Assembly (NCBI RefSeq): GCF_900095285.1
Contig: NZ_LT607734.1
Span: 1,116,001 to 1,180,000 of the forward strand
Reading direction: 5' to 3'
Origin: Fusobacterium gastrosuis
GTDB lineage: Bacteria; Fusobacteriota; Fusobacteriia; Fusobacteriales; Fusobacteriaceae
DNA length: 64,000 nt
Shown here: positions 8,473 through 18,667 of the stretch, one piece after another
Layout of the letters: each line of letters begins with the position of its first letter
How positions within the stretch are numbered: the stretch's first letter is position 1
Program-made: the position numbers and the translations under genes
The notes under the pieces: generated by a model
Told to the model about the DNA's origin: nothing
Databases searched by the model: none
Seen by the model: the letters and a program-made list of their open reading frames with translations, nothing else

Positions 8473-9066
8473 ATGTTTAAAAATATTTATAATCCAACTG
8501 TAATAGATAATAATGGGAAATCAGAAAGAGCATATGATATATATTCAAGGTTATTAAAAGATAGAATTATATTTTTAGGAACTGCAATAGATGAAAATGT
8601 AGCTAATTCAATAATAGCACAGCTTTTATATTTAGAATCGGAAGATCCTGAAAAGGATATAATAATGTATATAAATAGTCCAGGAGGCAGTGTAACAGAT
8701 GGATTGGCTATTTTTGATACTATGAATTATATAAAACCAGATGTACAAACTGTATGCGTGGGACAGGCAGCAAGTATGGGAGCATTCTTGTTGGCTGCTG
8801 GAACAAAAGGAAAAAGATATGCACTTGAAAATTCAAGAATAATGATACATCAACCATTGATATCAGGTGGATTAAGAGGGCAAGCAACAGATATTTCAAT
8901 TCATGCTAATGAACTTTTAAAAATAAAAGATAAATTAGCAGAGATACTGGCTAAAAATACCGGAAAAACAAAGACTGAGATTTTAAATGATACAGAAAGA
9001 GATAACTATTTTAGTTCTGAAGAGGCAAAAGAATACGGACTTATAGATTCGGTATTTATTAGATAA
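8473..9066 (+). CDS. clpP: ATP-dependent Clp protease proteolytic subunit ClpP
   Basis: 197 aa, the usual length. ClpP forms the tetradecameric serine-protease chamber that works with ClpX (encoded next) or ClpA/ClpC. The catalytic triad is visible as S101 in [10 protein letters not shown]126 in MIHQPL and D177 in TERDNYF; the oxyanion region NSPGGSV is intact. ATG 8473 follows GGAGG. clpX starts 27 nt downstream, so the two are cotranscribed, and lon follows 15 nt after clpX. Confidence 0.98.
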   Translation: MFKNIYNPTVIDNNGKSERAYDIYSRLLKDRIIFLGTAIDENVANSIIAQLLYLESEDPEKDIIMYINSPGGSVTDGLAIFDTMNYIKPDVQTVCVGQAASMGAFLLAAGTKGKRYALENSRIMIHQPLISGGLRGQATDISIHANELLKIKDKLAEILAKNTGKTKTEILNDTERDNYFSSEEAKEYGLIDSVFIR

Positions 9067-9093
9067 TAGATAGCTTTTAGAAAGGAGCAAACT

Positions 9094-10323
9094 ATGGATA
9101 AATGTTCGTTTTGTGGTAGAAGCGAAAAAGAAGTTTTTAAATTATTTGCGGGAAATAATGGGGTTTTAATCTGTGATCATTGTGTTGAGAACTGCTATGA
9201 TTTATTAGAAGGTTATGAAGAAGAAAATTATTTGCCAAATAAAGATATTTTAAAAGATATAAAACTTTTAAAACCAATGGAAATTAAAGAAAAATTAGAT
9301 GACTATGTGATAGGTCAAGAAGAAGCAAAAAAAGTTTTATCAGTTGCTGTATATAATCACTACAAAAGAATTTTAAATGCAGAAGAAGACGAAGATGGAG
9401 TTGAATTACAAAAATCCAATGTTTTACTTATAGGTCCGACAGGTTCAGGGAAAACATTACTTGCACAAACATTAGCAAGAATATTGAGTGTACCATTTGC
9501 AATAGCCGATGCAACAACATTGACTGAAGCTGGATATGTTGGAGATGATGTTGAAAATGTTTTAGTAAGATTGATACAGGCTTGTGATTATGATATAGAA
9601 AGTGCTGAAAAAGGGATTATCTATATAGATGAATTTGATAAAATTGCAAGAAAGTCAGAAAATGTTTCTATAACAAGGGATGTTTCTGGTGAAGGAGTGC
9701 AACAAGCACTTTTAAAAATTATAGAAGGTACAAAATCTCAAGTTCCTCCACAAGGTGGAAGAAAACATCCAAATCAAGAGTTAATAGAAATTGATACTAA
9801 AAATATTTTATTTATTGTTGGTGGAGCCTTTGAGGGATTAGAAAAGTTAATAAAAGCCAGAACAAATAAAAAAGTTTTAGGTTTTGGTGCTGAAGTATCT
9901 AAAAAGGATGATACAGGGACAGAAGGAGAATTCTTCAAAAAAGTTTTACCAGAAGATTTAGTTAAGCAAGGAATAATACCTGAGCTTGTTGGAAGACTCC
10001 CAATAATATCAACTTTAGATAATTTAGATGAGCAAGCGATGATAAATATTTTAACTAAACCTAAAAATGCAATAGTGAAACAATATAAAAAACTATGTAA
10101 ATTAGAAGGAGTTGAACTTGAGTTTACAGAAGAAGCTCTTGCAGAAATAGCGGCTCGTGCTTTAAAAAGAAAAATAGGTGCAAGAGGCTTAAGGGCAATA
10201 ATAGAGCATACTATGTTAGAATTAATGTATGAGGTGCCATCTAAGAAAAATATAAGAAAAATAACTATTACTAAAGAAAGTATAGATGATTACAAAAAAG
10301 CAATAATTGAGTATAAGATTTAG
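9094..10323 (+). CDS. clpX: ATP-dependent Clp protease ATP-binding subunit ClpX
   Basis: 409 aa. ClpX is the AAA+ unfoldase that recognises substrates and feeds them to ClpP. The N-terminal zinc-binding domain has C4, C7, C27 and C30. The AAA+ module carries Walker A GPTGSGKT (about residue 113), Walker [10 protein letters not shown], sensor and C-terminal D2 domain ([16 protein letters not shown]). The pore loop GYVGDDVE and the family's IGF-like ClpP-contact loop region (VLGFGAE) are present. AAAGGAG precedes ATG 9094. Placed between clpP and lon. Confidence 0.98.
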   Translation: MDKCSFCGRSEKEVFKLFAGNNGVLICDHCVENCYDLLEGYEEENYLPNKDILKDIKLLKPMEIKEKLDDYVIGQEEAKKVLSVAVYNHYKRILNAEEDEDGVELQKSNVLLIGPTGSGKTLLAQTLARILSVPFAIADATTLTEAGYVGDDVENVLVRLIQACDYDIESAEKGIIYIDEFDKIARKSENVSITRDVSGEGVQQALLKIIEGTKSQVPPQGGRKHPNQELIEIDTKNILFIVGGAFEGLEKLIKARTNKKVLGFGAEVSKKDDTGTEGEFFKKVLPEDLVKQGIIPELVGRLPIISTLDNLDEQAMINILTKPKNAIVKQYKKLCKLEGVELEFTEEALAEIAARALKRKIGARGLRAIIEHTMLELMYEVPSKKNIRKITITKESIDDYKKAIIEYKI

Positions 10324-10338
10324 CAACAAGGAGGAATT

Positions 10339-12645
10339 ATGGCAAAGACACCTTTTTTACCAATAAGAGATTTGGTAATATTCCCTGGTGTAGTTACACC
10401 TATATATGTTGGAAGGGCAAATAGTATTGCTACTTTAGAGAAAGCAGTTACAAATAAAACTAAATTGGTGTTAGGACTACAAAAAGATCCAGCACAAGAG
10501 AATCCAACATTTAATGGAGATATATATGAAGTTGGAGTTTTAGCGAACATAGTACAAATAATAAAAATTCCAAATAACAATATAAAAGTTATAGTAGAGG
10601 CTGATAGCAGAATAAAAATAAAAAAAATAGAAACAATAGAAAATGAATACATGGCTGACTATGTTTTATTGAAAGAAACAGCAAATACAGGAGCAGAAAC
10701 AGAGGCAATCTATCGAAAAGTGTTTTCAAGATTTGAAAAGTATGTGAGCATGATAGGGAAATTTTCATCTGAACTTATGCTTAACTTAAAAAATGTTGAA
10801 AATTTTTCAAATGGTTTTGATATAATGGCATCAAACTTAAATATTTCATCTGATAAAAAACAAGAATTATTAGAAATAACAAATGTAAAAGATAGAGGGT
10901 ATAAAATTCTTGATAATATTATAGAGGAAATGGAAATAGCGTCACTTGAAAGAGTTATTGACGATAAAGTTAAAAATAAAATGAATGAGGCTCAAAGAGC
11001 ATACTATTTAAAAGAAAAAATTTCTGTGATGAAAGAAGAACTTGGAGATTTTTCTCAAGATGATGATATTATAGAAATTGTAGAAAAATTAAATAATACA
11101 AAATTACCAATTAATGTCAAAGAAAAATTAGAAGTTGAAATAAAAAAACTATCAAAAATGCAACCATTTTCTGCAGAATCAACAGTTACAAGAAATTATA
11201 TAGAAGCTGTTTTGGAATTACCATGGGATAAAACAACAGAAGATATTCTTGATTTGAAAAAAGCTTCAGAAATTTTAGAAAGAGATCACTATGGTTTAAA
11301 AGAAGCAAAAGAAAAAGTTTTAGATTACTTAGCTGTAAAAAAATTAAATCCTTCTATGAATGGTGTTATTTTATGTTTATCAGGACCTCCGGGAATAGGG
11401 AAAACCTCTCTTGTAAAATCAATAGCAGAATCTATGGGAAGAAAATTCGTAAGGGTTTCTTTAGGTGGAGTAAGAGATGAAGCTGAAATAAGAGGACATA
11501 GAAGAACTTATGTTGGATCTATGCCAGGTAAAATTATGAGAGCTATGAAAGAAGCAGGAACGAATAATCCGGTTATATTACTTGACGAAATAGACAAAAT
11601 GTCTAATGATTTTAAAGGAGATCCAGCATCAGCAATGCTAGAAGTTTTAGATCCTGAACAAAATAAACATTTTGAAGATCATTATATTGACTTAGCATTT
11701 GATTTATCAAAAGTTTTCTTTGTGGCAACTGCAAATGATTTGAGAAATGTTTCAGCACCTCTTAGAGATAGAATGGAAATATTAAGTTTATCTTCTTATA
11801 CAGAATTTGAAAAGACTCATATAGCAAAGAACTATTTATTAAAACAAGCTAAAAAAGAAAATGGACTAGATAAAATTGAAGTTAAAATTGCAGATAAAGT
11901 AATCTTTAAGTTAATAGATGAATACACAAGAGAAGCAGGAGTCAGAAATTTAAAAAGAGAAATAGTTAATATTTGTAGAAAGCTTGCAAGAGAAGTTGTT
12001 GAAAAAGAGATTAAGAAATTTAATATAAAAGCAAGTGATTTAGAGAAATATTTAGGAAAACCTAAATTTAGACCAGAAAAGACAAAGAAAGCAGTAGGAA
12101 AAATTGGAGTAGTTAATGGATTAGCTTGGACAGCGGTAGGAGGGGTTACTTTAGATGTTCAAGGTGTAGATGTAGCTGGAAAAGGTGAAATTACATTGAC
12201 AGGAACTTTAGGTAATGTAATGAAAGAATCAGCTCAAGTTGCCATGACATATGTTAAAGCAAATTTAAAAAGATACACTCCAAAAGATGAAAATTTCTTT
12301 AAAGATAGAAATATACACTTACATTTTCCAGAAGGAGCAACACCAAAAGATGGACCTTCAGCAGGAATTACAATAACAACTGCAATCATATCTGTTCTTA
12401 TGAATAGAAAAGTCAGACAGGATATAGCTATGACAGGAGAAATAACAATAACTGGAGAAGTTTTAGCTATTGGTGGAGTAAGAGAAAAGGTTATAGGGGC
12501 TCATAGAGCCGGAATTAAAGAAGTTATTTTACCAGAGGATAACAGAGTAGATACTGATGAAATTCCGGAAGAATTAAAATCTTCAATGACTATTCACTTT
12601 GCTAAAACTTATGATGATGTAGAAAAATTAGTATTTACAAAGTAG
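10339..12645 (+). CDS. lon: ATP-dependent protease Lon
   Basis: 768 aa, typical of LonA. Lon degrades misfolded and regulatory proteins in the cytoplasm. Order: N-terminal substrate-binding domain (starting FLPIRDLVIFPGVVTP), a coiled-coil stretch, the AAA+ domain with GPPGIGKTSL and LLDEIDKM, and the C-terminal serine protease domain with catalytic S674 (DGPSAGITI) and K717 (GGVREKVIGA). GGAGG lies before ATG 10339, 15 nt after clpX. The stop is followed by a small inverted repeat and then engB; lon-engB adjacency is common in bacteria. Confidence 0.98.
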   Translation: MAKTPFLPIRDLVIFPGVVTPIYVGRANSIATLEKAVTNKTKLVLGLQKDPAQENPTFNGDIYEVGVLANIVQIIKIPNNNIKVIVEADSRIKIKKIETIENEYMADYVLLKETANTGAETEAIYRKVFSRFEKYVSMIGKFSSELMLNLKNVENFSNGFDIMASNLNISSDKKQELLEITNVKDRGYKILDNIIEEMEIASLERVIDDKVKNKMNEAQRAYYLKEKISVMKEELGDFSQDDDIIEIVEKLNNTKLPINVKEKLEVEIKKLSKMQPFSAESTVTRNYIEAVLELPWDKTTEDILDLKKASEILERDHYGLKEAKEKVLDYLAVKKLNPSMNGVILCLSGPPGIGKTSLVKSIAESMGRKFVRVSLGGVRDEAEIRGHRRTYVGSMPGKIMRAMKEAGTNNPVILLDEIDKMSNDFKGDPASAMLEVLDPEQNKHFEDHYIDLAFDLSKVFFVATANDLRNVSAPLRDRMEILSLSSYTEFEKTHIAKNYLLKQAKKENGLDKIEVKIADKVIFKLIDEYTREAGVRNLKREIVNICRKLAREVVEKEIKKFNIKASDLEKYLGKPKFRPEKTKKAVGKIGVVNGLAWTAVGGVTLDVQGVDVAGKGEITLTGTLGNVMKESAQVAMTYVKANLKRYTPKDENFFKDRNIHLHFPEGATPKDGPSAGITITTAIISVLMNRKVRQDIAMTGEITITGEVLAIGGVREKVIGAHRAGIKEVILPEDNRVDTDEIPEELKSSMTIHFAKTYDDVEKLVFTK

Positions 12646-12650
12646 TTTTT

Positions 12651-12669
12651 CAAGAGCAGCAAGCTCTTG
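12651..12669 (+). repeat. Intercistronic hairpin between lon and engB
   Basis: CAAGAGC (12651-12657), loop AGCAA, GCTCTTG (12663-12669). No U-tract follows, so read-through to engB 25 nt further on is expected; it may only mark an mRNA end or processing site. Confidence 0.45.
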
Positions 12670-12693
12670 GATTACTATTCGTAAGGAGATTTT

Positions 12694-13278
12694 ATGAAAA
12701 TAAAAAAAGCAGATTTTGTTAAATCGGCAGTATATGAAAAAGATTACCCAGAGCAGTTAAATAAAAAAGAATTTGCCTTTGTAGGTAGATCTAATGTTGG
12801 AAAATCTTCATTGATAAATAGTTTAACATCTAGATTAAAACTTGCAAGAACAAGCAAAACCCCGGGAAGAACTCAGCTTATAAATTATTTTTTGATAAAT
12901 GATGAATTTTATATAGTTGATTTACCGGGCTATGGTTTTGCAAAGGTTCCTAAGGAAATGAAAAAGCAATGGGGTCAAACTATGGAAAGGTATATAGCTA
13001 GCAAAAGAGATAAGTTGGTCTTTGTTTTGTTAGATATAAGAAGAATACCAAGTGAAGAAGATATTGAAATGTTAAAATGGTTGGAATATAATAATATGGA
13101 TTATAAAATTATATTTACAAAGATTGACAAGCTCTCTAATAATGAAAAATTTAGACAATTAAAAGAAATTAGAACTAAGCTTGTATTTGAAAATGAGGAT
13201 GTCTTTTTCCATTCATCATTGACACATAAAGGAAGAGAAGAAATTTTAGCTTTTATAGAACAGGAAGTTTTAAAATAA
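12694..13278 (+). CDS. engB: Ribosome biogenesis GTPase EngB/YsxC (YihA)
   Basis: 194 aa, usual length. This essential GTPase assists late assembly of the 50S subunit. G1 GRSNVGKS at residues 31-38, G3 DLPGYGFA, G4 TKIDKL and the G2 Thr region (SKTPGRTQLINYF) are all intact. AAGGAG stands before ATG 12694. It follows lon after 48 nt with only a short hairpin between, so it probably belongs to the clpP-clpX-lon transcript. Confidence 0.96.
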   Translation: MKIKKADFVKSAVYEKDYPEQLNKKEFAFVGRSNVGKSSLINSLTSRLKLARTSKTPGRTQLINYFLINDEFYIVDLPGYGFAKVPKEMKKQWGQTMERYIASKRDKLVFVLLDIRRIPSEEDIEMLKWLEYNNMDYKIIFTKIDKLSNNEKFRQLKEIRTKLVFENEDVFFHSSLTHKGREEILAFIEQEVLK

Positions 13279-13280
13279 AT

Positions 13281-13309
13281 TAGTCAATTTTGTAAGAGAA
13301 AAATATACT
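13281..13309 (+). promoter_or_regulatory. Possible valS promoter
   Basis: TAGTCA (13281-13286), 17-bp spacer, TATACT (13304-13309). The -35 is weak. The 105-base gap between engB and valS is too short for a T-box and shows no T-box motif. Confidence 0.4.
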
Positions 13310-13383
13310 AAATTAAAAAATAAAGATAGGGAAGAGATTAATTATTATATTTGTAGAGTAAGAACTTGATGGAGGGAGAAAAA

Positions 13384-16044
13384 ATGAGTGAATTAAATAA
13401 AACCTATTCACCAAATGAGATTGAAGAAAAATGGTATAAAGTTTGGGAAGATTCAAAATATTTTGCAGCTAGTTTAGATGAAAATAAAGAAAATTATTCA
13501 ATAGTTATTCCACCGCCAAATGTAACAGGAATTTTACATATGGGTCACATCCTTAATAACTCAATTCAAGATACTTTAGTAAGATATAACAGAATGACTG
13601 GGAAAAATACTCTGTGGATGCCTGGCTGTGATCATGCTGGTATTGCGACACAAAATAAAGTAGAAAGAAAATTAAAAGAAGAAGGACTTACAAAAGAAGA
13701 TATTGGTAGAGAAAAATTTATTGAAATGACATGGGATTGGAAAGAAAAATATGGTGGAATCATTACGAAACAATTAAGAAAGCTAGGAGCTTCTTTAGAT
13801 TGGGATAGGGAACGATTCACTATGGATGAAGGGCTTTCTCATGCAGTTAGACAAATATTTGTCGATTTATATAATGATGGATTAATATATAAGGGTGAAT
13901 ATATGGTTAACTGGTGCTCTTCTTGCGGAACTGCACTTGCTGATGATGAAGTAAATCACGAAGAAAAAGACAGTCATTTATGGCATATAAAATATCCAGT
14001 AAAAGACTCAAATGAATATATAGTTATAGCAACATCAAGACCTGAAACAATGTTAGCCGATGTTGCGGTTGCGGTACATCCAGAAGATGAAAGATATAAG
14101 CATTTAATAGGAAAAACTTTAATTTTACCGCTAGTTGGTAGAGAAATTACAGTTATAGCTGATGACTATGTTGAAAAAGAATTTGGAACAGGAGCTTTGA
14201 AAATAACTCCTGCACATGACCCTAATGACTTTAATTTAGGGAAAAAGTATAATCTTCCAATAATAAATATGCTAACTCCGGATGGAAAAGTTGTAAATGA
14301 TTATCCTAAATATGCTGGAATAGATAGATTTGAAGCTAGAAAAATAATTGAAAAAGATTTAGAAGAACAAGGTTTTCTAATAAAAAAAGAACATCTTCAT
14401 CATGCTGTAGGAGAATGTTATAGATGTCAAACTGTTGTTGAACCAAGAATTTCTCAACAGTGGTTTGTAAAAATGCAACCTCTTGCAGAAAAAGCTCTTG
14501 AAGTTGTAAGAAATGGTGAAGTAAAAATTCTTCCAAAGAGAATGGAAAAAATTTATTATAACTGGCTTGAAAATATTAGAGATTGGTGTATTTCAAGACA
14601 AATTTGGTGGGGACATAGAATTCCAGCTTGGTATGGTCCAGATGGAAAAATGTTTGTGGCAATAGATGAAAATGAAGCAAAAGCTCAAGCAAAAGCTCAC
14701 TATGGAAAAGATGTTGAGCTAAAGCAAGAAGAAGATGTTTTGGATACTTGGTTTTCATCAGCATTATGGCCGTTCTCAACAATGGGTTGGCCAAATAAAA
14801 CAAAAGAATTAGAATTATTTTATCCAACTAATACATTGGTTACAGGTGCGGATATAATATTTTTCTGGGTAGCTAGAATGATAATGTTTGGTTTGTATGA
14901 ACTAAAAGAAATCCCATTTAAAAATGTATTTTTCCATGGAATCGTAAGAGATGAGATTGGAAGAAAAATGTCAAAATCTTTAGGAAATTCTCCTGATCCT
15001 CTTGATTTAATAAAAGAATTTGGAGTAGATGCAATAAGGTTTTCTATGATTTATAATACTTCACAAGGGCAAGATGTTCGTTTCTCAACAGATTTACTTG
15101 GCATGGGTAGAAATTTTGCAAATAAAATATGGAATGTAGCTAGATTTGTGCTTATGAATTTAGAAGATTTTGATGTAACAACAGTTGATGAAACAAAACT
15201 TGATTATGAACTTGTTGATAGATGGATTATTTCTAGACTTAATAGGACTTCAAAAGAAGTAAAAGATTATTTAGAAAAATTTGAGCTTGATAACGCAGCT
15301 AAGTCAGTATATGAATTTTTAAGAGGAGATTTCTGCGATTGGTATGTTGAAATAGCAAAAATCAGACTATACAATAATGATGAGGATAAGAAAATATCTA
15401 AGTTAACTGCTCAATATATTCTTTGGAAAGTATTAGAAGAAGGAATGAGATTGCTTCATCCATTTATGCCATTCATAACAGAAGAAATTTGGCAAAAAGT
15501 AAAAATTTCCGGAGAAACAATCATGCTTGAAAAATATCCAGAATGTGAAGAAACTTTAGTTGATACACATTGTGAAATTTCATTTGAATATATAAAAGAA
15601 CTTGTATCATCATTAAGAAATATAAGAGCAGATAAGGGAATATCACCAGCTAAACCTGCAAAAGTTGTAGTAATTACAAAAAATGATAAAGAATTAGATA
15701 TTTTAGAAAATAATAAATTGTTTATTTCTAAATTAGCTAATTTAGAAAGTTTGGAGTATGGAAAAGATTTAGAAACTCCAGCTCAAAGTTCTTTGAAAGT
15801 AGCAGGAGATTCTTCAGTTTATATGATACTAACAGGACTTTTAAATTCTGAAGCTGAAATAAAAAAAATAAATGAACAGATAGCTAAACTTGAAAAAGAA
15901 TTAGAGCCTGTAAATAGAAAATTATCTGATGAAAAGTTTACTTCTAAAGCTCCACAACATATAATTGATAGAGAGCTTAGAATTCAAAAAGAATACTTAG
16001 ATAAGATAGAGAAATTACAAGAAAGTTTAAAAAACTTTCAATAA
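13384..16044 (+). CDS. valS: Valyl-tRNA synthetase
   Basis: 886 aa class Ia synthetase that charges tRNA-Val. The HIGH-type motif is HMGH (52-55, within NVTGILHMGH) and KMSKS is at 528-532. The CP1 editing domain (about 190-340) has the THR-like TSRPETMLADVAVAVHP, and zinc-ligand-like cysteines lie at WCSSCGTAL and GECYRCQTVV. The C-terminal coiled coil (last 70 residues) is the typical ValS arm. I chose ATG 13384 because GGAGGGAG sits just before it; an upstream TTG/ATG at 13366-13369 overlaps that ribosome site. Confidence 0.97.
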   Translation: MSELNKTYSPNEIEEKWYKVWEDSKYFAASLDENKENYSIVIPPPNVTGILHMGHILNNSIQDTLVRYNRMTGKNTLWMPGCDHAGIATQNKVERKLKEEGLTKEDIGREKFIEMTWDWKEKYGGIITKQLRKLGASLDWDRERFTMDEGLSHAVRQIFVDLYNDGLIYKGEYMVNWCSSCGTALADDEVNHEEKDSHLWHIKYPVKDSNEYIVIATSRPETMLADVAVAVHPEDERYKHLIGKTLILPLVGREITVIADDYVEKEFGTGALKITPAHDPNDFNLGKKYNLPIINMLTPDGKVVNDYPKYAGIDRFEARKIIEKDLEEQGFLIKKEHLHHAVGECYRCQTVVEPRISQQWFVKMQPLAEKALEVVRNGEVKILPKRMEKIYYNWLENIRDWCISRQIWWGHRIPAWYGPDGKMFVAIDENEAKAQAKAHYGKDVELKQEEDVLDTWFSSALWPFSTMGWPNKTKELELFYPTNTLVTGADIIFFWVARMIMFGLYELKEIPFKNVFFHGIVRDEIGRKMSKSLGNSPDPLDLIKEFGVDAIRFSMIYNTSQGQDVRFSTDLLGMGRNFANKIWNVARFVLMNLEDFDVTTVDETKLDYELVDRWIISRLNRTSKEVKDYLEKFELDNAAKSVYEFLRGDFCDWYVEIAKIRLYNNDEDKKISKLTAQYILWKVLEEGMRLLHPFMPFITEEIWQKVKISGETIMLEKYPECEETLVDTHCEISFEYIKELVSSLRNIRADKGISPAKPAKVVVITKNDKELDILENNKLFISKLANLESLEYGKDLETPAQSSLKVAGDSSVYMILTGLLNSEAEIKKINEQIAKLEKELEPVNRKLSDEKFTSKAPQHIIDRELRIQKEYLDKIEKLQESLKNFQ

Positions 16045-16063
16045 AAATATATTTCTATAATTG

Positions 16064-16093
16064 AAAAGAGCTACCAATTTGGTAGCTCTTTTT
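16064..16093. terminator. Bidirectional terminator between valS and the metQ-type gene
   Basis: Perfect 12-bp stem, AAAAGAGCTACC (16064-16075) and its complement (16081-16092), loop AATTT, with T-runs on the plus strand and A-runs serving the minus strand. It separates convergent genes. Confidence 0.85.
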
Positions 16094-16097
16094 GCTA

Positions 16098-16874
16098 TTA
16101 GAATGCAGGAACAACTGCACCATTATATTTTTCATTTATAAATTTTTTCACTTTTTCAGTATGTAAAGCTTTTATTAACTTTTGTATATCTTCATTTTTT
16201 TCACTTCCAGCTTTTACAACAATGATATTAGCATAAGGTGATTCTTTTCCTTCAACTAAGATTGCATCTTTAGATGTATTAAGTCCAGCTTCTAATGCAT
16301 AGTTGCTATTGATAACAGCAGCAGAAACATCTCTTAAAACTCTAGGTAATTGAGGAGCTTCCACAGGTTTAAATTTCAAATTTTTAGGGTTTTTTACTAT
16401 ATCAAATTCAGTTGCGTATAAGTTTGTAGGATCTTTTAAAGTAATAACTCCATTATTATGTAATAAAATTAAAGCTCTTCCTCCATTTGAAGGATCACTA
16501 GGAATTGCAACTACATCACCTTTCTTTAAATCATTTACAGATTTGACTTTTTTTGAATATAGCCCTAATGGTTCAACATGAGTATTTGCAACTACCGATA
16601 ATTTTAAATTTCTTTCGGCAGCAAACTTATCTAAATATGGTTTATGTTGAAAGAAATTAGCATCGATTTCACCATCAGCCAAAGCCAAGTTTGGAGTTAC
16701 ATAGTCTGACATTTCAACTACTTTTAAATCTACTCCATTAGCTTTTAAATCAGGTTTAACAAACTCTAAAAGTTCTGCATGAGGTACAGGTGATGCACCT
16801 ACTTTTAATGTTCCTGCAAATGCTCCAAATGATAATGCTAAAAATGTACTTAATCCTAATAATATTTTTTTCAT
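16098..16874 (-). CDS. metQ: Methionine-type ABC transporter substrate-binding protein (NlpA/MetQ family), copy 1
   Basis: 258 aa. NlpA-family periplasmic binding protein: after an N-terminal signal sequence (MKKILLGLSTFLALSFGAFA), the mature part starts TLKVGASPVPHAELL and contains the family's IPSDPSNGGRALILL and EAPQLPRVLRDVSAAVINSNYA segments. Unlike most MetQ proteins there is no lipobox cysteine, so it should be a soluble periplasmic protein. It is last in a minus-strand operon with a second binding protein, metN and metI, 115 nt downstream of metI, and has its own strong ribosome site (AGGAGG). Substrate methionine is inferred from the S-box riboswitch upstream. Confidence 0.88.
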   Translation of the reverse strand: MKKILLGLSTFLALSFGAFAGTLKVGASPVPHAELLEFVKPDLKANGVDLKVVEMSDYVTPNLALADGEIDANFFQHKPYLDKFAAERNLKLSVVANTHVEPLGLYSKKVKSVNDLKKGDVVAIPSDPSNGGRALILLHNNGVITLKDPTNLYATEFDIVKNPKNLKFKPVEAPQLPRVLRDVSAAVINSNYALEAGLNTSKDAILVEGKESPYANIIVVKAGSEKNEDIQKLIKALHTEKVKKFINEKYNGAVVPAF

Positions 16875-16907
16875 ATTTAATCCTCCTAATTTTTTATTTT
16901 TAATGGG

Positions 16908-16926
16908 ACACAGATTTTAACTGTGT
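16908..16926 (-). repeat. Intercistronic hairpin between metI and the last binding-protein gene
   Basis: ACACAG (16908-16913), loop of 7, CTGTGT (16921-16926). It lies in the 115-base gap without a long U-tract and may stabilise or separate the metQ message, as often seen for highly expressed binding proteins. Confidence 0.4.
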
Positions 16927-16989
16927 ATCTTTTTACAAATTTAATTTTTTACTTCTATTTTTAATATCTTGAACTTGTAGAAGCAAACT

Positions 16990-17646
16990 TTATTTTCCTA
17001 TTTTCTTTTGTCTTTTATTAACGATATAATTTCCAGTAGATTGAATTATTTGAACTAAAATTATTATGATAATTATTGCATAAATCATTACATCTAATTT
17101 AAATCTCAAATAACCATATCTAATTGCAAGATCTCCTAAACCACCTGCTCCAATAGTTCCTGCCATAGCTGAATATCCAATTAAACTTATTATAGTTACA
17201 GTAATTCCATGAGCTAAGCTCGCAAAACATTCAGGAATCATAACCTTAAAAATTATAGTCCAGTTATTGGCACCCATGCTTTGACTTGCTTCAATAAGAC
17301 CTGAATCAATTTCAAGTAAAGCTCCTTCAACTATTCTAGCAACAAATGGTGCTGCAGCAATAGATAGTGGAACTATGGCGGCAGTTGCCCCTATTGTTGT
17401 CCCTACAACAAATCTTGATAGTGGAAATAGAACTATCATAAGAATTATAAATGGAAATGATCTAAGCATATTTATAATAACTTGTAAAATAGAATTAAAT
17501 TTTTTCATTTCATAAATATTTCCTTCTCTAGTGATTACTAGTAGAATTCCTATTGGAAATCCTAGAACTAAAGAGAATATTGTTGAAAATAAAACCATAT
17601 ATAATGTTTCTAAAGTTGAAGTACTAAGCATACTAATTACCATCAT
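16990..17646 (-). CDS. metI: Methionine ABC transporter permease MetI
   Basis: 218 aa inner-membrane permease with five or six predicted hydrophobic segments (first near residues 8-35). The cytoplasmic EAA-type coupling loop is visible in [24 protein letters not shown]. It pairs with the ATPase MetN, whose 3' end overlaps it by 14 bases; the start ATG (complement of 17644-17646) follows AGAGGTGA inside the metN coding end. The family moves methionine, including D-methionine, into the cell. Confidence 0.93.
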   Translation of the reverse strand: MMVISMLSTSTLETLYMVLFSTIFSLVLGFPIGILLVITREGNIYEMKKFNSILQVIINMLRSFPFIILMIVLFPLSRFVVGTTIGATAAIVPLSIAAAPFVARIVEGALLEIDSGLIEASQSMGANNWTIIFKVMIPECFASLAHGITVTIISLIGYSAMAGTIGAGGLGDLAIRYGYLRFKLDVMIYAIIIIIILVQIIQSTGNYIVNKRQKKIGK

Positions 17647-18637
17647 ATATCACCTCTACTATTACATCTCCTTCTCTTATAATGAGTTCAATAGCTCTTT
17701 CTTGAGCTTCTATACTTCCAGATAGTTCTAAAAATAAATGTCCAATTTTCATTGTAGACAATTTATCAATAGATCCTCCTAAAATGGATACATCAATTCC
17801 ATATTCTTTAATAACCCTTGAAATAATTGGTTCTTGAGCAGAACTACCTAAAAATTTAACATTGATTATGTATTTCCCTTTATTTTTAAAATATTCAAAT
17901 TCAACTTCATCTTGAATATGAGCTATCAATTCTTTAGTTATATCAGCTTTAGGTTCTGTAAGAATATGGTGAATACCACCAACCTCAACAATTTCTCCTT
18001 CAGACATTATAGCTACTTTATTACAAATTTCTTTTACAACTTCCATTTGATGAGTAATCATGACCACAGTTAAACCAAATTTTGCTTGAATTTCTTTTAA
18101 CAATGTCAAAATTGATTTTGTAGTTTTAGGATCTAGAGCTGAAGTTGCCTCATCTGATAAAAGTATATCAGGATTATTAGCAAGAGCTCTAGCGATAGAA
18201 ACCCTCTGTTTTTGACCGCCTGAGAGTTGACTGGGATAGTATTTTGCTTTATCTTCCAAACCAACTATTTCTAAAAGTTCAGCAACTCTTTTAGCTATAT
18301 CTTTTTTATTCCAATTTGCTATTTCCAAAGAAAAAGCAATATTTTCTTCGACTGTTTTTGAAGACAAAAGATTGAAGTGTTGGAAAATCATTCCAATTTT
18401 TTTTCTTCTGTTCAAAAGTTCAGTTTTAGAAAGTGCTAAAATATTTTCATTATTTATAAAAATTTCACCACTTGTTGGCTCCTCTAATCTATTGATAAGT
18501 CTGATAAGTGAAGATTTTCCGGCTCCACTAAGACCTATTATTCCAAAAATATCGCCTTTCTCTATTTTTAAATTTACATTTTTTACGGCATGTAAACCAT
18601 TGGAATAGACTTTATTGATATTTTTTAAAGTAATCAT
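17633..18637 (-). CDS. metN: Methionine ABC transporter ATP-binding protein MetN
   Basis: 334 aa. ABC domain at about 1-235 with Walker [11 protein letters not shown], signature LSGGQKQR, Walker [13 protein letters not shown] and the switch His (VMITHQM). The extra C-terminal domain (about 260-334) is the NIL/C2 ACT-like domain that in E. coli MetN binds methionine and inhibits transport, so feedback by intracellular methionine is likely. AAGGAG before ATG. Placed between the two binding-protein genes, 30 nt after the first. Confidence 0.95.
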   Translation of the reverse strand: MITLKNINKVYSNGLHAVKNVNLKIEKGDIFGIIGLSGAGKSSLIRLINRLEEPTSGEIFINNENILALSKTELLNRRKKIGMIFQHFNLLSSKTVEENIAFSLEIANWNKKDIAKRVAELLEIVGLEDKAKYYPSQLSGGQKQRVSIARALANNPDILLSDEATSALDPKTTKSILTLLKEIQAKFGLTVVMITHQMEVVKEICNKVAIMSEGEIVEVGGIHHILTEPKADITKELIAHIQDEVEFEYFKNKGKYIINVKFLGSSAQEPIISRVIKEYGIDVSILGGSIDKLSTMKIGHLFLELSGSIEAQERAIELIIREGDVIVEVIYDGN

Positions 18638-18667
18638 TTTATCTCCTTTTGTATTGATAGTTTCTTA

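Noticed and set aside
13279-13383. T-box leader for valS
   Set aside because: The gap is only about 105 bases and lacks a T-box sequence, specifier stem or terminator.
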